DNA from: Opitutia bacterium
GTDB lineage: Bacteria; Verrucomicrobiota; Verrucomicrobiia; Opitutales; Opitutaceae
DNA: 45,834 nucleotides
Reading direction: 5' to 3'
NCBI GenBank assembly: GCA_947467625.1
Contig: CANIJN010000009.1
Span: 1-45,834, forward strand
Both the position numbers and the translations under genes were made by a program. The notes under the pieces are model-generated. The model saw only the letters and a list, made by a program, of their open reading frames with translations. It did not search any database and had not been told where the DNA came from. The number at the start of each line of letters is the position of its first letter. The first letter of the stretch is position 1. This document shows, piece by piece, positions 23,436 through 33,060 of the stretch.

Positions 23436-25625
23436 ATGAAACCGTTTCTTCGCGGCCTGCTCCTCATGTCGGCCTGGCTGTGCGCGGGTTTTTATGGCGA
23501 CGTGGCCCGAGCCGCGGAACCGATCATCCGCATCGCCGAGGTCCGCGCGCTGTCGCGGGAAGCGGCGGCGCGTTCGCTGCCGGTCACGGTGCGTGGGGTG
23601 GTGACGTGGCGGTCGGGCCGCGACGAATTTGCCATTCAAGATGCATCGGGCGGCACGTGGGTTCACGTGTTCGTGGCCCGCCAGCAGCAACTTTGGAATG
23701 GCGAGGAGACCATCCTCTCCGAAATCACCGAAGGCATGGAGTTGGAGATCGACGGGGTCGCCCGTGCCGCTGGCTTTGCCCCAGTGATCGCGCCCCAAGC
23801 CATCCGCATCTTGGGCACGAAACCGCTGCCAGCAGCGCGACCCTTGGAGCGCATCGGCTTTCTCAGTGGAGCAGAGGCTGGCCAGCGGATCGAGGCTCAC
23901 GGCGTGGTCCTCGGTTTCCTCCCTCTGGATGTTGGTTGGAAACTGCGGATGCAGGCGGGCGCCGACATTGTGTGGGTGATCGTGTCCAAGGACGTGGTCC
24001 CGGACCCCCAGGCCATTCTGGACGCGGAGGTGAGGGTGCGCGGCGTTGCGGGCTCAGGCTTCAATACGCGCGGCGAATTTCTGAATGCGCGAATCTTGGT
24101 GAGCATTCCTGGGGATTTCGTGGTGGAAAAACCCGCCGCGCCGTCGCCCTTCGGCGCGCCACTCTTGCCGCTGGATCGACTGCGTGCGTTCAACCCCGAG
24201 CCGGAAAAACCGCAGCGCCTGCGTGTCGAGGGCACCGTGACGTTTGCGCTGCCGGGCCAATTTTTCTATCTGCAGGAAAACACTCGCGCGGTGCGGGTGG
24301 AGTCGCGGTCGGACGTCGCCCTCGGCGCAGGGGATCGGGTGGAGGCGGCGGGCTTCGTCGACATGACGCGCCGCGTCGGCGGGCTCGGCGGAGCGGACGT
24401 GCGCAAGATTGGCGTGGGTGATTTGCCCGCGGCGGTGGTGATCACCCCCGAGGAAATCATGGCGCTGAATATCGCCGCTGTGAACAACGGGCAGGCCGCG
24501 CAACCTCACGATTTCGACGGTCATCTCATCCGCTTTCGTGCGCAGTTGCTCGCCGTACAGTCCGCGCCGGACGGAAAGCTGCCCTGGCGCCGACTCACGC
24601 TGAAGCAGGGTAGCATGATCCTCGGAGCCATCCTTCACCAAGGCGACGCGGCGGCGCTGGATGCCATGCAGCCGGACAGCGAGCTGGAGGTGGCTGGTAT
24701 CGTGCAGCTCGAATACGCCGTGGTCGAAGGCGCGCGGGCGTTTCTGCGCCCGGTGCAGCTCGACGTCGTGTTGCGAAACGCGGCGGACGTGACGGTGGTG
24801 CGCGCGCCCTCGTGGTGGACGCCGGCGCGACTGGGGGGCGTGATTGCGATCGGGGCGTTGATGCTCGGCGGGGCTTTGCTTTGGGCCTGGCAATTGCGCC
24901 GGCAGGTGCTCCGAAAGACGCACGATCTCGCGAAGGAAATGGGCGCGCGTCGCGATGCGGCCATTGAGTTCCAAGCCACCTTGCGGGAGCGCAACCGCCT
25001 CGCGGCAAACCTACACGACACGCTGCTGCAGACGATCGGCGGCATCGGTTTCCAGCTCGAAGCCTGCGATGCGGAGGCCGCGGTCCCGAGTCAGGAGGGA
25101 AAGCTGGCCTCCCATCTGGAAGTGGCGCGACGAATGTTGGATCACGCGGCGGGTGAGTTGCGCGGCTCGGTCTGGACGTTGCGCAGTCTGCCGATGCGGG
25201 GTTTGACGCTGCCGCAAGTGTTGGCGTCGCTCGCCGAACGCGCCGGTGCGGGCCACGAGGTACGCATCGAGGTACGCACCGAGGGTGACCTGTCCCGCGT
25301 GCCGGATTTTGTGGCCGGCAATCTGCTGCTGGCGACGCAGGAAGCGCTGCACAATGCGCTCAAACACGGCCAGCCCCGGACCATCATTCTCGAGGCCCGG
25401 CCCGCGGAAAAACCGGGCTGGATCGCCCTGAGTATCCGCGACGACGGCGTGGGCTTTACGCCCGGCACGCAGGCGGGTCCGACCGCAGGACACTTTGGCC
25501 TCGAAGGAATGCGCGAACGCATGGAGCGGCTCGACGGCACGCTGCGCATCGCAAGCGTGCCGGGCGGAGGGACCACGATTTACCTCGAGGTGCCGTTGCG
25601 CGCCTATGATGAGGATGTGGCCTGA
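23436..25625 (+). CDS. Sensor histidine kinase (HisKA_3/NarX-DesK type) with large exported sensor of repeated beta modules
   Basis: This is a 729-residue protein from ATG 23436 (AAGG 9-12 bases upstream; an in-frame GTG at 23427 is the alternative). The signal peptide MKPFLRGLLLMSAWLCAG is followed by ~430 exported residues. These seem to contain four similar beta-rich modules, around VTVRGVVTWRSGRDEFAIQD, RIEAHGVVLGFL, RLRVEGTVTFALPGQFFYLQ and LIRFRAQLLAVQS, resembling OB-like barrels. A transmembrane helix (~466-484, GGVIAIGALMLGGALLWAW) and a cytoplasmic linker follow. The dimerisation/phosphoacceptor box is NRLAANLHDTLLQTIGG with His527, and the HATPase domain has QEALHNALKHG (N box) and DDGVGF (G1), then GLEGMRERM. 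It should autophosphorylate His527 and pass phosphate to Asp59 of the regulator encoded next. The ligand is unknown, probably a substrate or product of the downstream uptake operon. Confidence 0.92.
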   Translation: MKPFLRGLLLMSAWLCAGFYGDVARAAEPIIRIAEVRALSREAAARSLPVTVRGVVTWRSGRDEFAIQDASGGTWVHVFVARQQQLWNGEETILSEITEGMELEIDGVARAAGFAPVIAPQAIRILGTKPLPAARPLERIGFLSGAEAGQRIEAHGVVLGFLPLDVGWKLRMQAGADIVWVIVSKDVVPDPQAILDAEVRVRGVAGSGFNTRGEFLNARILVSIPGDFVVEKPAAPSPFGAPLLPLDRLRAFNPEPEKPQRLRVEGTVTFALPGQFFYLQENTRAVRVESRSDVALGAGDRVEAAGFVDMTRRVGGLGGADVRKIGVGDLPAAVVITPEEIMALNIAAVNNGQAAQPHDFDGHLIRFRAQLLAVQSAPDGKLPWRRLTLKQGSMILGAILHQGDAAALDAMQPDSELEVAGIVQLEYAVVEGARAFLRPVQLDVVLRNAADVTVVRAPSWWTPARLGGVIAIGALMLGGALLWAWQLRRQVLRKTHDLAKEMGARRDAAIEFQATLRERNRLAANLHDTLLQTIGGIGFQLEACDAEAAVPSQEGKLASHLEVARRMLDHAAGELRGSVWTLRSLPMRGLTLPQVLASLAERAGAGHEVRIEVRTEGDLSRVPDFVAGNLLLATQEALHNALKHGQPRTIILEARPAEKPGWIALSIRDDGVGFTPGTQAGPTAGHFGLEGMRERMERLDGTLRIASVPGGGTTIYLEVPLRAYDEDVA

Positions 25626-25633
25626 GGCCGCCC

Positions 25634-25653
25634 TATTGGTCGATCGGACAATA
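25634..25653 (+). promoter_or_regulatory. 20-bp palindromic operator 1, before the response-regulator gene
   Basis: TATTGGTCGATCGGACAATA has outer TATTG/CAATA and central CGATCG symmetry. TACTCC (25677-25682), a possible -10 element, begins 23 bases after it, placing the site centre near -45 of a likely start. It recurs with one base changed at 26349-26368. This is the position expected for an activator such as the NarL-type regulator encoded just downstream. Confidence 0.68.
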
Positions 25654-25708
25654 GCGTCCACCGCGAGCCGTGCGCATACTCCTACCGATAACGACCCACC
25701 TGCCAGTC

Positions 25709-26338
25709 ATGCCGAACATCCCGACGATCCGTCTCCTGCTGGTGGATGACCACCCGGTGCTGCGCGCCGGTTTGGCCAACGTGTTGAACTACGAACCCGG
25801 GATCACAGTGGTCGCCGAAGCCGATGATGGTGCGTCGGCCATCGCGTTGTGGCGCAGGCTCCGTCCGGACGTGATGCTGCTGGATCTCAGCATGGCGGGC
25901 ATGGACGGGATCGAGACGCTGGAGCGGTTGCGCGCCGAGTTTCCCGATGCGCGGGTGCTCATGCTCACCTCCTCCGAGGCTCCGGAGGACGTCCGGCACG
26001 CGCTCAAGGCCGGAGCCGGCGGCTACGTGACCAAGAATGTGCGCCGCGCGGAACTGGTCGCGGCGATCCGCGAGGTATGCGCCGGCGCGCGGGTCATCGG
26101 CGAATCGGTGGCCCGGCAACTCGCGGCGGGCGAGGAGAGCGGAGCTGTTTCCCGACGTGAGCTGGAGGTGTTGGGCTTGGTGCGGCAGGGTTTTACCAAC
26201 GCCGACATCGGCCGGTTGCTCGGCATCTCCGAGCGCACCGCCAAGGCGCACGTCGGCGCGTTGCTCTGCAAATTGCAGGCGGCCGACCGCGCCGAGGCCG
26301 TCGCCCGCGGTTTTGAACGTGGTTTGCTGAAGGTCTGA
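25709..26338 (+). CDS. NarL/LuxR-family response regulator
   Basis: This is a 209-residue protein from ATG 25709. An upstream in-frame GTG at 25670 would begin before the predicted transcription start, so the shorter form is preferred. The receiver domain has the acidic pair in LLLVDDHPVLRAGL, phosphoacceptor Asp59 in VMLLDLSM, the conserved Thr in VLMLTSSE and the Lys in GYVTKNV. The C-terminal ~65 residues form a LuxR-type helix-turn-helix (VSRRELEVLGLVRQGFTN, ADIGRLLGISERTAKAHVGA). It is the obvious partner of the HisKA_3 kinase encoded upstream. The kinase stop and this start are separated by an 83-base promoter region containing palindrome 1. A nearly identical palindrome stands before the next gene, so it probably activates both itself and the TBDR operon. 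Confidence 0.93.
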   Translation: MPNIPTIRLLLVDDHPVLRAGLANVLNYEPGITVVAEADDGASAIALWRRLRPDVMLLDLSMAGMDGIETLERLRAEFPDARVLMLTSSEAPEDVRHALKAGAGGYVTKNVRRAELVAAIREVCAGARVIGESVARQLAAGEESGAVSRRELEVLGLVRQGFTNADIGRLLGISERTAKAHVGALLCKLQAADRAEAVARGFERGLLKV

Positions 26339-26348
26339 ACGCGGGGTC

Positions 26349-26368
26349 TATTGGCCGATCGGACAATA
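26349..26368 (+). promoter_or_regulatory. 20-bp palindromic operator 2, before the TBDR operon
   Basis: TATTGGCCGATCGGACAATA differs from operator 1 at one base and is symmetrical except for one base pair. A possible -10, TACTCT (26391-26396), begins 22 bases after it, almost the same spacing as at operator 1. It is followed by the 98-base leader of the first TBDR gene. It begins 10 bases after the response-regulator stop. Confidence 0.7.
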
Positions 26369-26466
26369 GCGCGCGCTTGCGGCGTGGCTGTACTCTCTGT
26401 TCATCCTATGGCATCGCGGCCCGTCGCTGACGACCACGGGAAGCGCCCCACTCACACCCTACCACC

Positions 26467-29400
26467 ATGAAGCAATCCCTCACTGCGCGCCTTACCGTCG
26501 CGCTCGCCTCCTTCGCCGCTGTCGTTGCTGTCGCCTCGGCGCAGACCGCGCCGGCTCCCGCCCCGAGTTCTGCCGGGAAAGACTCGGCCATCACGCTCTC
26601 GCCTTTCGAGGTGAACACGAGCCGCGACGAGGGCTTCGTCGCCACGAGCGCGCTCGCCGGCGGACGGCTCAACACCGAACTCAAGGACACACCCGTCGCC
26701 TACTCGGTGCTCACGAAGGAATTTCTCGACGCCTTCAACATCACCGATCTCACGCAGGCGATGGAGTGGTCGGTTAACACCACCTACAACCCCGGCAACA
26801 ACGTGGACCAAGGCTTCGGTTTTTCGCCCGCCATTAACATCACGATCCGCGGCGCCGCGCCCGGCGAATCGAACTACCCGATGCGGAATTTTTTCCCGTT
26901 CAACCACAACACCGACAGCTACGCGCTCGACCGCTTCGATTTCGCGCGTGGGCCCAACGCCATTCTCTTTGGCGCCGCGCAGTTCGGCGGCACGCCGGTC
27001 TCGGTCACGAAGCAGGCGCTCACCGGAAAAACGATTCGCCAGACACAGCTGCAGCTCGGGTCGTGGAACAAGTTCCGCGCCACGATCGACGTGAACCAGC
27101 CCATCAATGACAAGGCAGCCGTGCGGGTCGCCGGCATGTGGGAGCGTGGCGACACGTACCGCGAGAACGAGTGGCGCCGGAAGAAGGCCGTCTTCATCGC
27201 GAGTACGTATCACCTTACTCAGAACACCACCCTTCGCGCCGAGGGCGAATACGCCGAGACGCAGCAGAAGACGTTTCCGACGTTTCTCACCGATCAGGTT
27301 TCCGCGTGGGATGGCCGGACAACGTACGCCGGTGCGGTCCTGCCGGGCTCGCCCGAAGTGCCGACCGCCGCGCAGCAGGCCGCCGCCGGGGTTTCCTATG
27401 GCACCAATAACGCGAACCCGCTCTTCGCCCCGCTCTGGGTGTTCGATCCCACGGCGTTCGGCACCGGCCAAGTCATGAATTTCGCGAACGTCCTCCGCAC
27501 GAAAGGAGCGACCGGCAACGGCACCGCCGCCAACCGCAATCTCATCGGCGGCCGCGCGATCACCAGCGCCAGCGTCAACTTCAGCGGGCAGCCCATGATC
27601 GACGGCTTCGAAGTGCCCGCCGGACGTTACGACACGGTCCTGGCCGGCTCGCCAGGATTCCGCATCCCCACGCAGGAAACCACGAATCTCTGGACGAGTA
27701 AAAAACCGACGCAGGCTCAGGTCGCCCGCGACGTTTCCCTCACGCTGAACCACCGCATCGGCAGCGCCCTCTTTTTCGAAATCGCCGGCGACACCAACAA
27801 GGTGACCATCGACGGCAACAACGCGATCAACCGCGGCGCCAACACCGTTTACATCGACATCTCGCAGACGCTCCCCAACGGCGCCCCGAACCCGAACTTC
27901 CGCCAGCCCTACACCGAATTCTGGAGTTACCAGAATCTGCGCGGCTACGAACTGAGCAGCGCGCGCGCCTCGGCCGCCTACATCAAGGAGACCGGGATCG
28001 GCAAACTGCAGTTCGCCCTCGGCGGCGGCGCCAACTATCAGCTCCAGTCAAAACGCAGCTATCTCTACCTGTTGCCGCTGCAAAGCATCGGACCCGACGC
28101 GCGCTATTGGTCGCAGTCGCAGGCTAGCACCGCGCTCTGGCACCGCCTCTATCTCAATCAGGGCGGCCGCGATTTCTATAATACCGAACAAGGTCCGCTC
28201 ACGTTGCGCAATCCGGACGGCACCACGACGACGGTGACTCCGCAGCACATCCTCGACGCCACGCGGAAGGACAACAGCGCGGATAACATCACGAAATTCA
28301 AACACGTGATGGCCGCGGTCAATTTCAGCCTCTTCAAAAACCGGCTCGTGCTCATCGGCGCCGCGCGCCGCGACATCACCAATCTCGAGACGAAGAACAC
28401 GCTCCTCCCCGGCGACTACGCCGCCGGCTGGACCGGCAGCAACATCATCTTCAAACCTGCCGCGCCGAAGGATTGGGCCACACTCACGTTCATCCCGAAA
28501 AACGCCGCCGGGGTCGCGACCGGTCCCGCGCAGCCGGCCGACAACCGGCCGCGTCTCACCGTGCCCGCCACCGCCACGGTCGCCGCCGGCAACATTCTTC
28601 CGCAGCCGCAATACGCCAGCGACCGTTTCCGCGACGACTACAACCCGCCCTCACTCAACGTTGCCTCCAACACCTTCTCGGTGGGCGCCACGTTCAACGC
28701 CACGAAATGGCTCGGCCTGTACAGCAACCTCGCGACTACGTTTAACCCGAATCTCCTCGTGCAGCGCCTCGACAGTTCGCTGCTCCCGCCGTCCGCCTCG
28801 CGCGGCATCGACGCCGGCATCCGTCTGACTCCGCTGGGCGGTCGCGTCTCGATGAGCCTCGGTTGGTTCACTTCGAATCAGAACCTCTCCCCGGTCAACG
28901 CGCCCGGCGGACTCATCGGCAGCTTCAACACGATCTTCAGCACGCCCGTCATCGGCGACCTCAGCCCCGGCGGGCGCAACGCGCGCAACGAAGGTCTCCT
29001 CCCCGTGGTCGTCCGCGACACGCAGACCCAGGAATCCAAGGGCCTCGAATTCGAGACCACCGCCAACCTCACGCCGTCCTGGCGCCTGCTCTTTAATATG
29101 GCCCACACCCGCGGCACCCAAAAGGAAATCGCCCCCGACAGTCGCGCGTTCATCGTCGCGAAGGACGCCGTCGCGCGCCAGATCCTCGCCGATGCCGGCG
29201 TGCTCATTAGCTCGACCAACGTCGCGACGATCAATCCCGCCGTGAACGACCCGACCCGCATCAACCAAGGCGCCGTCAACAACGCCGTGAATGCTTGGAA
29301 TACCCTCCAAACGACCACGATTCCCAACCTCGTCACCGGCGCGCAGACACTCGCGGGCGCCACCGACTACACGTCGAACCTCGGCACCGACTATTCCTTT

Positions 29401-29826
29401 CGCGAGGGGCTGCTCAAGGGGCTCTCCGCCGGCTTCGGCGTCCGCTATCGCGGCAAGATGGTCGTCGGCTACCGCGGCGCCGACACCATCGTGAATCCCG
29501 CCAACCCCGCCACCGCGATCGACGATCCTTCGGTGGATGCCTACACGCCGGTTTATTCGCGGCCGCACACGACCGCCGATGTGCGCTTCGGCTACAACTG
29601 GAAGCTGCGCAATCGCCGCACCGTGAGCTTCAACCTCAACATCCAAAACGTGCTCAATAACACGACCCCGATGTATTTCGTGAATCTCCCCGGCGGCCAG
29701 ACGAGCAACACGATCCTGCGCAACCGCAACGCCGACGTCACCTCGCCCGCAGTTTACACCGTGCCCGCCGGCTTCTCTTATCGCACGCCGATCAACTGGA
29801 CACTGACCGCGCGCCTCGACTTCTAA
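26467..29826 (+). CDS. TonB-dependent receptor, first gene of the regulated operon
   Basis: This is a 1119-residue outer-membrane receptor. The signal peptide MKQSLTARLTVALASFAAVV ends at ASAQ. The mature start is followed by ITLSPFEVNTSRDEGF, the TonB-box-like region common in this group, and the plug (GGRLNTELKDTPVAYSVL, INITIRGAAPGESNYP, DFARGPNAILFGAAQFGG). The large barrel ends in NWTLTARLDF with the terminal Phe. It has no regulatory N-terminal domain, unlike the receptor at 11989. It is preceded by operator 2, and the next receptor starts 18 bases after its stop, so the three genes to 34712 form one probable operon. Both proteins share the LSPFEVNTS-x-D-x-GFVA segment and are tandem paralogues. 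The substrate is unknown. Confidence 0.94.
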   Translation: MKQSLTARLTVALASFAAVVAVASAQTAPAPAPSSAGKDSAITLSPFEVNTSRDEGFVATSALAGGRLNTELKDTPVAYSVLTKEFLDAFNITDLTQAMEWSVNTTYNPGNNVDQGFGFSPAINITIRGAAPGESNYPMRNFFPFNHNTDSYALDRFDFARGPNAILFGAAQFGGTPVSVTKQALTGKTIRQTQLQLGSWNKFRATIDVNQPINDKAAVRVAGMWERGDTYRENEWRRKKAVFIASTYHLTQNTTLRAEGEYAETQQKTFPTFLTDQVSAWDGRTTYAGAVLPGSPEVPTAAQQAAAGVSYGTNNANPLFAPLWVFDPTAFGTGQVMNFANVLRTKGATGNGTAANRNLIGGRAITSASVNFSGQPMIDGFEVPAGRYDTVLAGSPGFRIPTQETTNLWTSKKPTQAQVARDVSLTLNHRIGSALFFEIAGDTNKVTIDGNNAINRGANTVYIDISQTLPNGAPNPNFRQPYTEFWSYQNLRGYELSSARASAAYIKETGIGKLQFALGGGANYQLQSKRSYLYLLPLQSIGPDARYWSQSQASTALWHRLYLNQGGRDFYNTEQGPLTLRNPDGTTTTVTPQHILDATRKDNSADNITKFKHVMAAVNFSLFKNRLVLIGAARRDITNLETKNTLLPGDYAAGWTGSNIIFKPAAPKDWATLTFIPKNAAGVATGPAQPADNRPRLTVPATATVAAGNILPQPQYASDRFRDDYNPPSLNVASNTFSVGATFNATKWLGLYSNLATTFNPNLLVQRLDSSLLPPSASRGIDAGIRLTPLGGRVSMSLGWFTSNQNLSPVNAPGGLIGSFNTIFSTPVIGDLSPGGRNARNEGLLPVVVRDTQTQESKGLEFETTANLTPSWRLLFNMAHTRGTQKEIAPDSRAFIVAKDAVARQILADAGVLISSTNVATINPAVNDPTRINQGAVNNAVNAWNTLQTTTIPNLVTGAQTLAGATDYTSNLGTDYSFREGLLKGLSAGFGVRYRGKMVVGYRGADTIVNPANPATAIDDPSVDAYTPVYSRPHTTADVRFGYNWKLRNRRTVSFNLNIQNVLNNTTPMYFVNLPGGQTSNTILRNRNADVTSPAVYTVPAGFSYRTPINWTLTARLDF

Positions 29827-29844
29827 TAATCATTACTCCCCATC

Positions 29845-32800
29845 GTGAACCACCCTCGTCTGATTGCTCTCTTCTTCGTCGGCCTGCTCGGTGACTCGAC
29901 CGCGACCTTCGCTCAAACCGCGCCCGCTTCGGCTGCCACGACTGAGCCCCTCGTCACGCTCTCCCCCTTCGAGGTGAACACGTCGAAGGACGTCGGCTTC
30001 GTCGCCGCCAGCTCGCTCGCCGGCGGCCGTCTCGCCACCGATCTCGTCGACACGCCGGTGGCCTACTCCGTGCAGACCCGCGAATTCCTCGACGCGCTCA
30101 ACCTGAGCGATCTCAACGAGGCCATCAATTGGACCGTCAGCGCGACGACGACGCCCGACGATGGCGGCGGCCAGCTCTTCGGCGGCACCGGCAGCAGCAC
30201 GATCCGCGGCGTCGGCTCGAATGCCGTCAACCGCAACTTCTTCACCGGCGGTTCCAATCCCTCGACCTACAACCTCGAACGCATGGACTACGCGCGCGGC
30301 CCCAACTCGATCCTCTTCGGCACAGGCACCATCAGTGGCACGTCCAACGCCGTCGTGAAAAGCGCCCGTCTCGGCCGCAACGCCACCGAGGTCCGCGCTG
30401 AGTATGGTTCGTGGGATTCCCTCCGCGCCACCGTCGATGCCAACTACGCGCTGAAAAACAAGATCGCCGCGCGCGTCGTCACCACGTGGCAGGACACCCA
30501 CACGTTTCGCGATTGGGAACGTACGCAGCGCAAAGGCGTCTCGCCCTCGTTCACCGTCGAGCCCACGCGCACCACCCGCGTTTCGCTCATCGGCGACTAT
30601 TACGAACAAAAAGTCACCGCGGGCATGAACGCTCTCAACGACTCCTTCACCGGCTGGGACGGCCGGACCGTTTACTCGGGTCTCCAGTCCGCCACGCTCC
30701 CGAGCCAGTCCGCCTTCGGTGCCTCGCGCGTCGGCACCAATAGCTGGATCGTCTCGCCGGCCTCTGGCCGCGGCTTCGACACCGCGCTCAGCTACACGGG
30801 CATGATGCAGACGACGTTTTTCGGCGGCAACCGCCCCGTCAACGGCCTCACCGCGGCCAGCGGCGGCAACCTCGGCTTCAATGGCGGACCGCTCATCGAC
30901 ACGCCCATGATCACGCCCGGCATCTACGACGCGGCGATCCAAGGCTCCGCATTCCGCGTGCCGGGCCGCTCGTTCACCAACATCGGGCCGAATCCCACCG
31001 CGATTAACCGCTTCCGCGATGCCACGATGTTCATCGACCAGCGCCTCGGCGAATCACTCAACGTCCAGCTCTCCGGCGGCGTTAACAAGCTCTTCAGCTA
31101 CGGCCTCATCGATTACTACACCAACCAGGGCTACCAAAACACGTTCATCGACATCAACCGCTTCCTCCCCGACGGCGCCGCGAACCCGAACGTCCTCCAG
31201 CCCTACAACGAATTCAGCCGCCCCGAGCGCCAGAAAGTCGACACCACCAACAAGGCTCTGCGTTTCGCCGCCGCCTACGCCAAGAGCACTCGCTGGTTCG
31301 ATGTTCGCGCCAATCTCATCGGCGCTCACGAAAACCAGCAGCTCTTCCGCTCCCGCGAATATTACATGATTCCCTTCGACGCTGATCCCCGCGCTTGGGG
31401 CCTCGTCAGCAGCACGCGCACGCAGACGCTGCGTTACCGTTACTATTGGAACCAGCGCGAACGCGAACTCACCGAGATGAAGTCCATCGCCCTCGTCGAT
31501 CCGGCCGCCGGCACTTCCCGCACCTACAATCCGCTCTGGGTTCTCGGCTCCGACCGCAACGACGCCACGGTCTTCAGCGACGCCACCACGAAATATTACC
31601 AAGCCTCCGCCAACGTTTCCTTCTGGCAAAAACGCCTCATCGTCCTCGGCGCCTTCCGCGCCGACCAAGTCGACCGCGGCCAGCGCCTCTTCCTCCGCCC
31701 GCTCGATCATCCTGCAAGCTACGGCGCGCTCACGCGCGACCACTTCATCTACCGCCCAGACGCGCCCGCCGATTATTTCAAATTCACCTACGTCCCGAAG
31801 AATACCGCCGGTGTCGCGACTGGCCCTTCGCAACTCGCACCCGCCACGCGCCCGCGCGACGCGACGACGGGCGTCGCCCTTCCGCAATACGCCAAAGACC
31901 GTTTCCAAGACGATTTCAACCCGCCGCCCACGCAGACGAAAAAACCCACCAAATCCGTCGGCGGCATCTTCAACGTCGGCCGCGGCGTTTCGGTCTGGGC
32001 GAATTTCGCGCAGACCTTCAACCCCACCGATTTCACCAAAACGACGATCGACTACGGCACGCCACCGCCCTCGGTCTCCGAGGGGAAGGACTACGGCCTC
32101 CGCGTCTCCTTCGGTCCAAAGCTCTACGTCACCCTCAGCCGCTACGAGTCGAAGGAGAACGATGCCTCCATCACGCAGCCCTCCGGTTTCAGTAATCTGC
32201 AGGCGCTCATCAACGCCAACGTCGTCGGCGATCTCAGCTCCGACGGCCGCAACCGCCGCGGCCTCGGCGATGTGCCCATCGCGTGGAACGACACGCTCGA
32301 CCGCAAGAGCCGCGGCTACGAACTCGAGACGGTCGCCAATCTCGCTGCTAACTGGCGCCTCACCCTCAACGTCGGCCTCGCTGACGCCTCACAGACCGAT
32401 GCCTACCGCCAGACGCGCGCGTGGGTCGATGCCCAGACGCCTGCCTTCAAACAGATCCTCGACGATTCCGGCGTTCAGCTCGATGCCGGCGGCCTCGCCT
32501 CCGCGAAGCCCGGCGTCACCACCGCAAATTCGCTCGACCTCAACAGCACCGTCAATGCGTGGAACAGTCTTCAAGCCAGTCGCGCGAATTGGGTCAGCGG
32601 CACGCAGCTCCTCAACCGCCTGACGAAATATACCGCCAATGCCTACTCCGATTACCGTTTTAGCCGCGGCAAACTCACCGGCCTTCGCCTCGGCTATGGC
32701 ATGCAATTCCGCGGCCCGCAAGTGATCGGCTACCGCGGCGCCGATACCATCGTGAGTGCGACCAACCCGCTCCTCGCCATCGACGATCCGAAAGTCGATG

Positions 32801-33060
32801 CTTACACGGTCGTCTGGCAAAAAGCCTACGTCCTCGGCACCGCCACCATCGGCTATCCCGTCAAGCTCTTCGGCCGCCAGAAGGTCGATCTGAACCTCTC
32901 GATCACGAATCTCTTCAACTACGACACCCCGCTCTACAACTCGATCGGCCTGCGCGCTGCCAACGGCGACCTCACCTCGTCGGCGCGCGTGAGTTACCCG
33001 CGCTACTTCAGCTACACTACGCCCCGCAGCTTCCGCCTCTCGGCCACGAGGACGTTCTGA
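29845..33060 (+). CDS. TonB-dependent receptor, second gene of the operon
   Basis: This is a 1071-residue protein starting at GTG 29845, which gives the signal peptide NHPRLIALFFVGLLGDSTAT ending at FAQ; no better ATG is available. The mature N-terminus repeats the paralogue's LSPFEVNTSKDVGFVAAS, followed by a plug (GGRLATDLVDTPVAYSVQ, STIRGVGSNAVNRNFF, DYARGPNSILFGTG) and a barrel ending SFRLSATRTF. It is clearly a diverged duplicate of the preceding gene, suggesting paired receptors with different specificity. Its stop TGA overlaps the next start by one base (TGATG), so translation is coupled to the FAD oxidoreductase. No SusD-like lipoprotein gene is present. Confidence 0.94.
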   Translation: MNHPRLIALFFVGLLGDSTATFAQTAPASAATTEPLVTLSPFEVNTSKDVGFVAASSLAGGRLATDLVDTPVAYSVQTREFLDALNLSDLNEAINWTVSATTTPDDGGGQLFGGTGSSTIRGVGSNAVNRNFFTGGSNPSTYNLERMDYARGPNSILFGTGTISGTSNAVVKSARLGRNATEVRAEYGSWDSLRATVDANYALKNKIAARVVTTWQDTHTFRDWERTQRKGVSPSFTVEPTRTTRVSLIGDYYEQKVTAGMNALNDSFTGWDGRTVYSGLQSATLPSQSAFGASRVGTNSWIVSPASGRGFDTALSYTGMMQTTFFGGNRPVNGLTAASGGNLGFNGGPLIDTPMITPGIYDAAIQGSAFRVPGRSFTNIGPNPTAINRFRDATMFIDQRLGESLNVQLSGGVNKLFSYGLIDYYTNQGYQNTFIDINRFLPDGAANPNVLQPYNEFSRPERQKVDTTNKALRFAAAYAKSTRWFDVRANLIGAHENQQLFRSREYYMIPFDADPRAWGLVSSTRTQTLRYRYYWNQRERELTEMKSIALVDPAAGTSRTYNPLWVLGSDRNDATVFSDATTKYYQASANVSFWQKRLIVLGAFRADQVDRGQRLFLRPLDHPASYGALTRDHFIYRPDAPADYFKFTYVPKNTAGVATGPSQLAPATRPRDATTGVALPQYAKDRFQDDFNPPPTQTKKPTKSVGGIFNVGRGVSVWANFAQTFNPTDFTKTTIDYGTPPPSVSEGKDYGLRVSFGPKLYVTLSRYESKENDASITQPSGFSNLQALINANVVGDLSSDGRNRRGLGDVPIAWNDTLDRKSRGYELETVANLAANWRLTLNVGLADASQTDAYRQTRAWVDAQTPAFKQILDDSGVQLDAGGLASAKPGVTTANSLDLNSTVNAWNSLQASRANWVSGTQLLNRLTKYTANAYSDYRFSRGKLTGLRLGYGMQFRGPQVIGYRGADTIVSATNPLLAIDDPKVDAYTVVWQKAYVLGTATIGYPVKLFGRQKVDLNLSITNLFNYDTPLYNSIGLRAANGDLTSSARVSYPRYFSYTTPRSFRLSATRTF

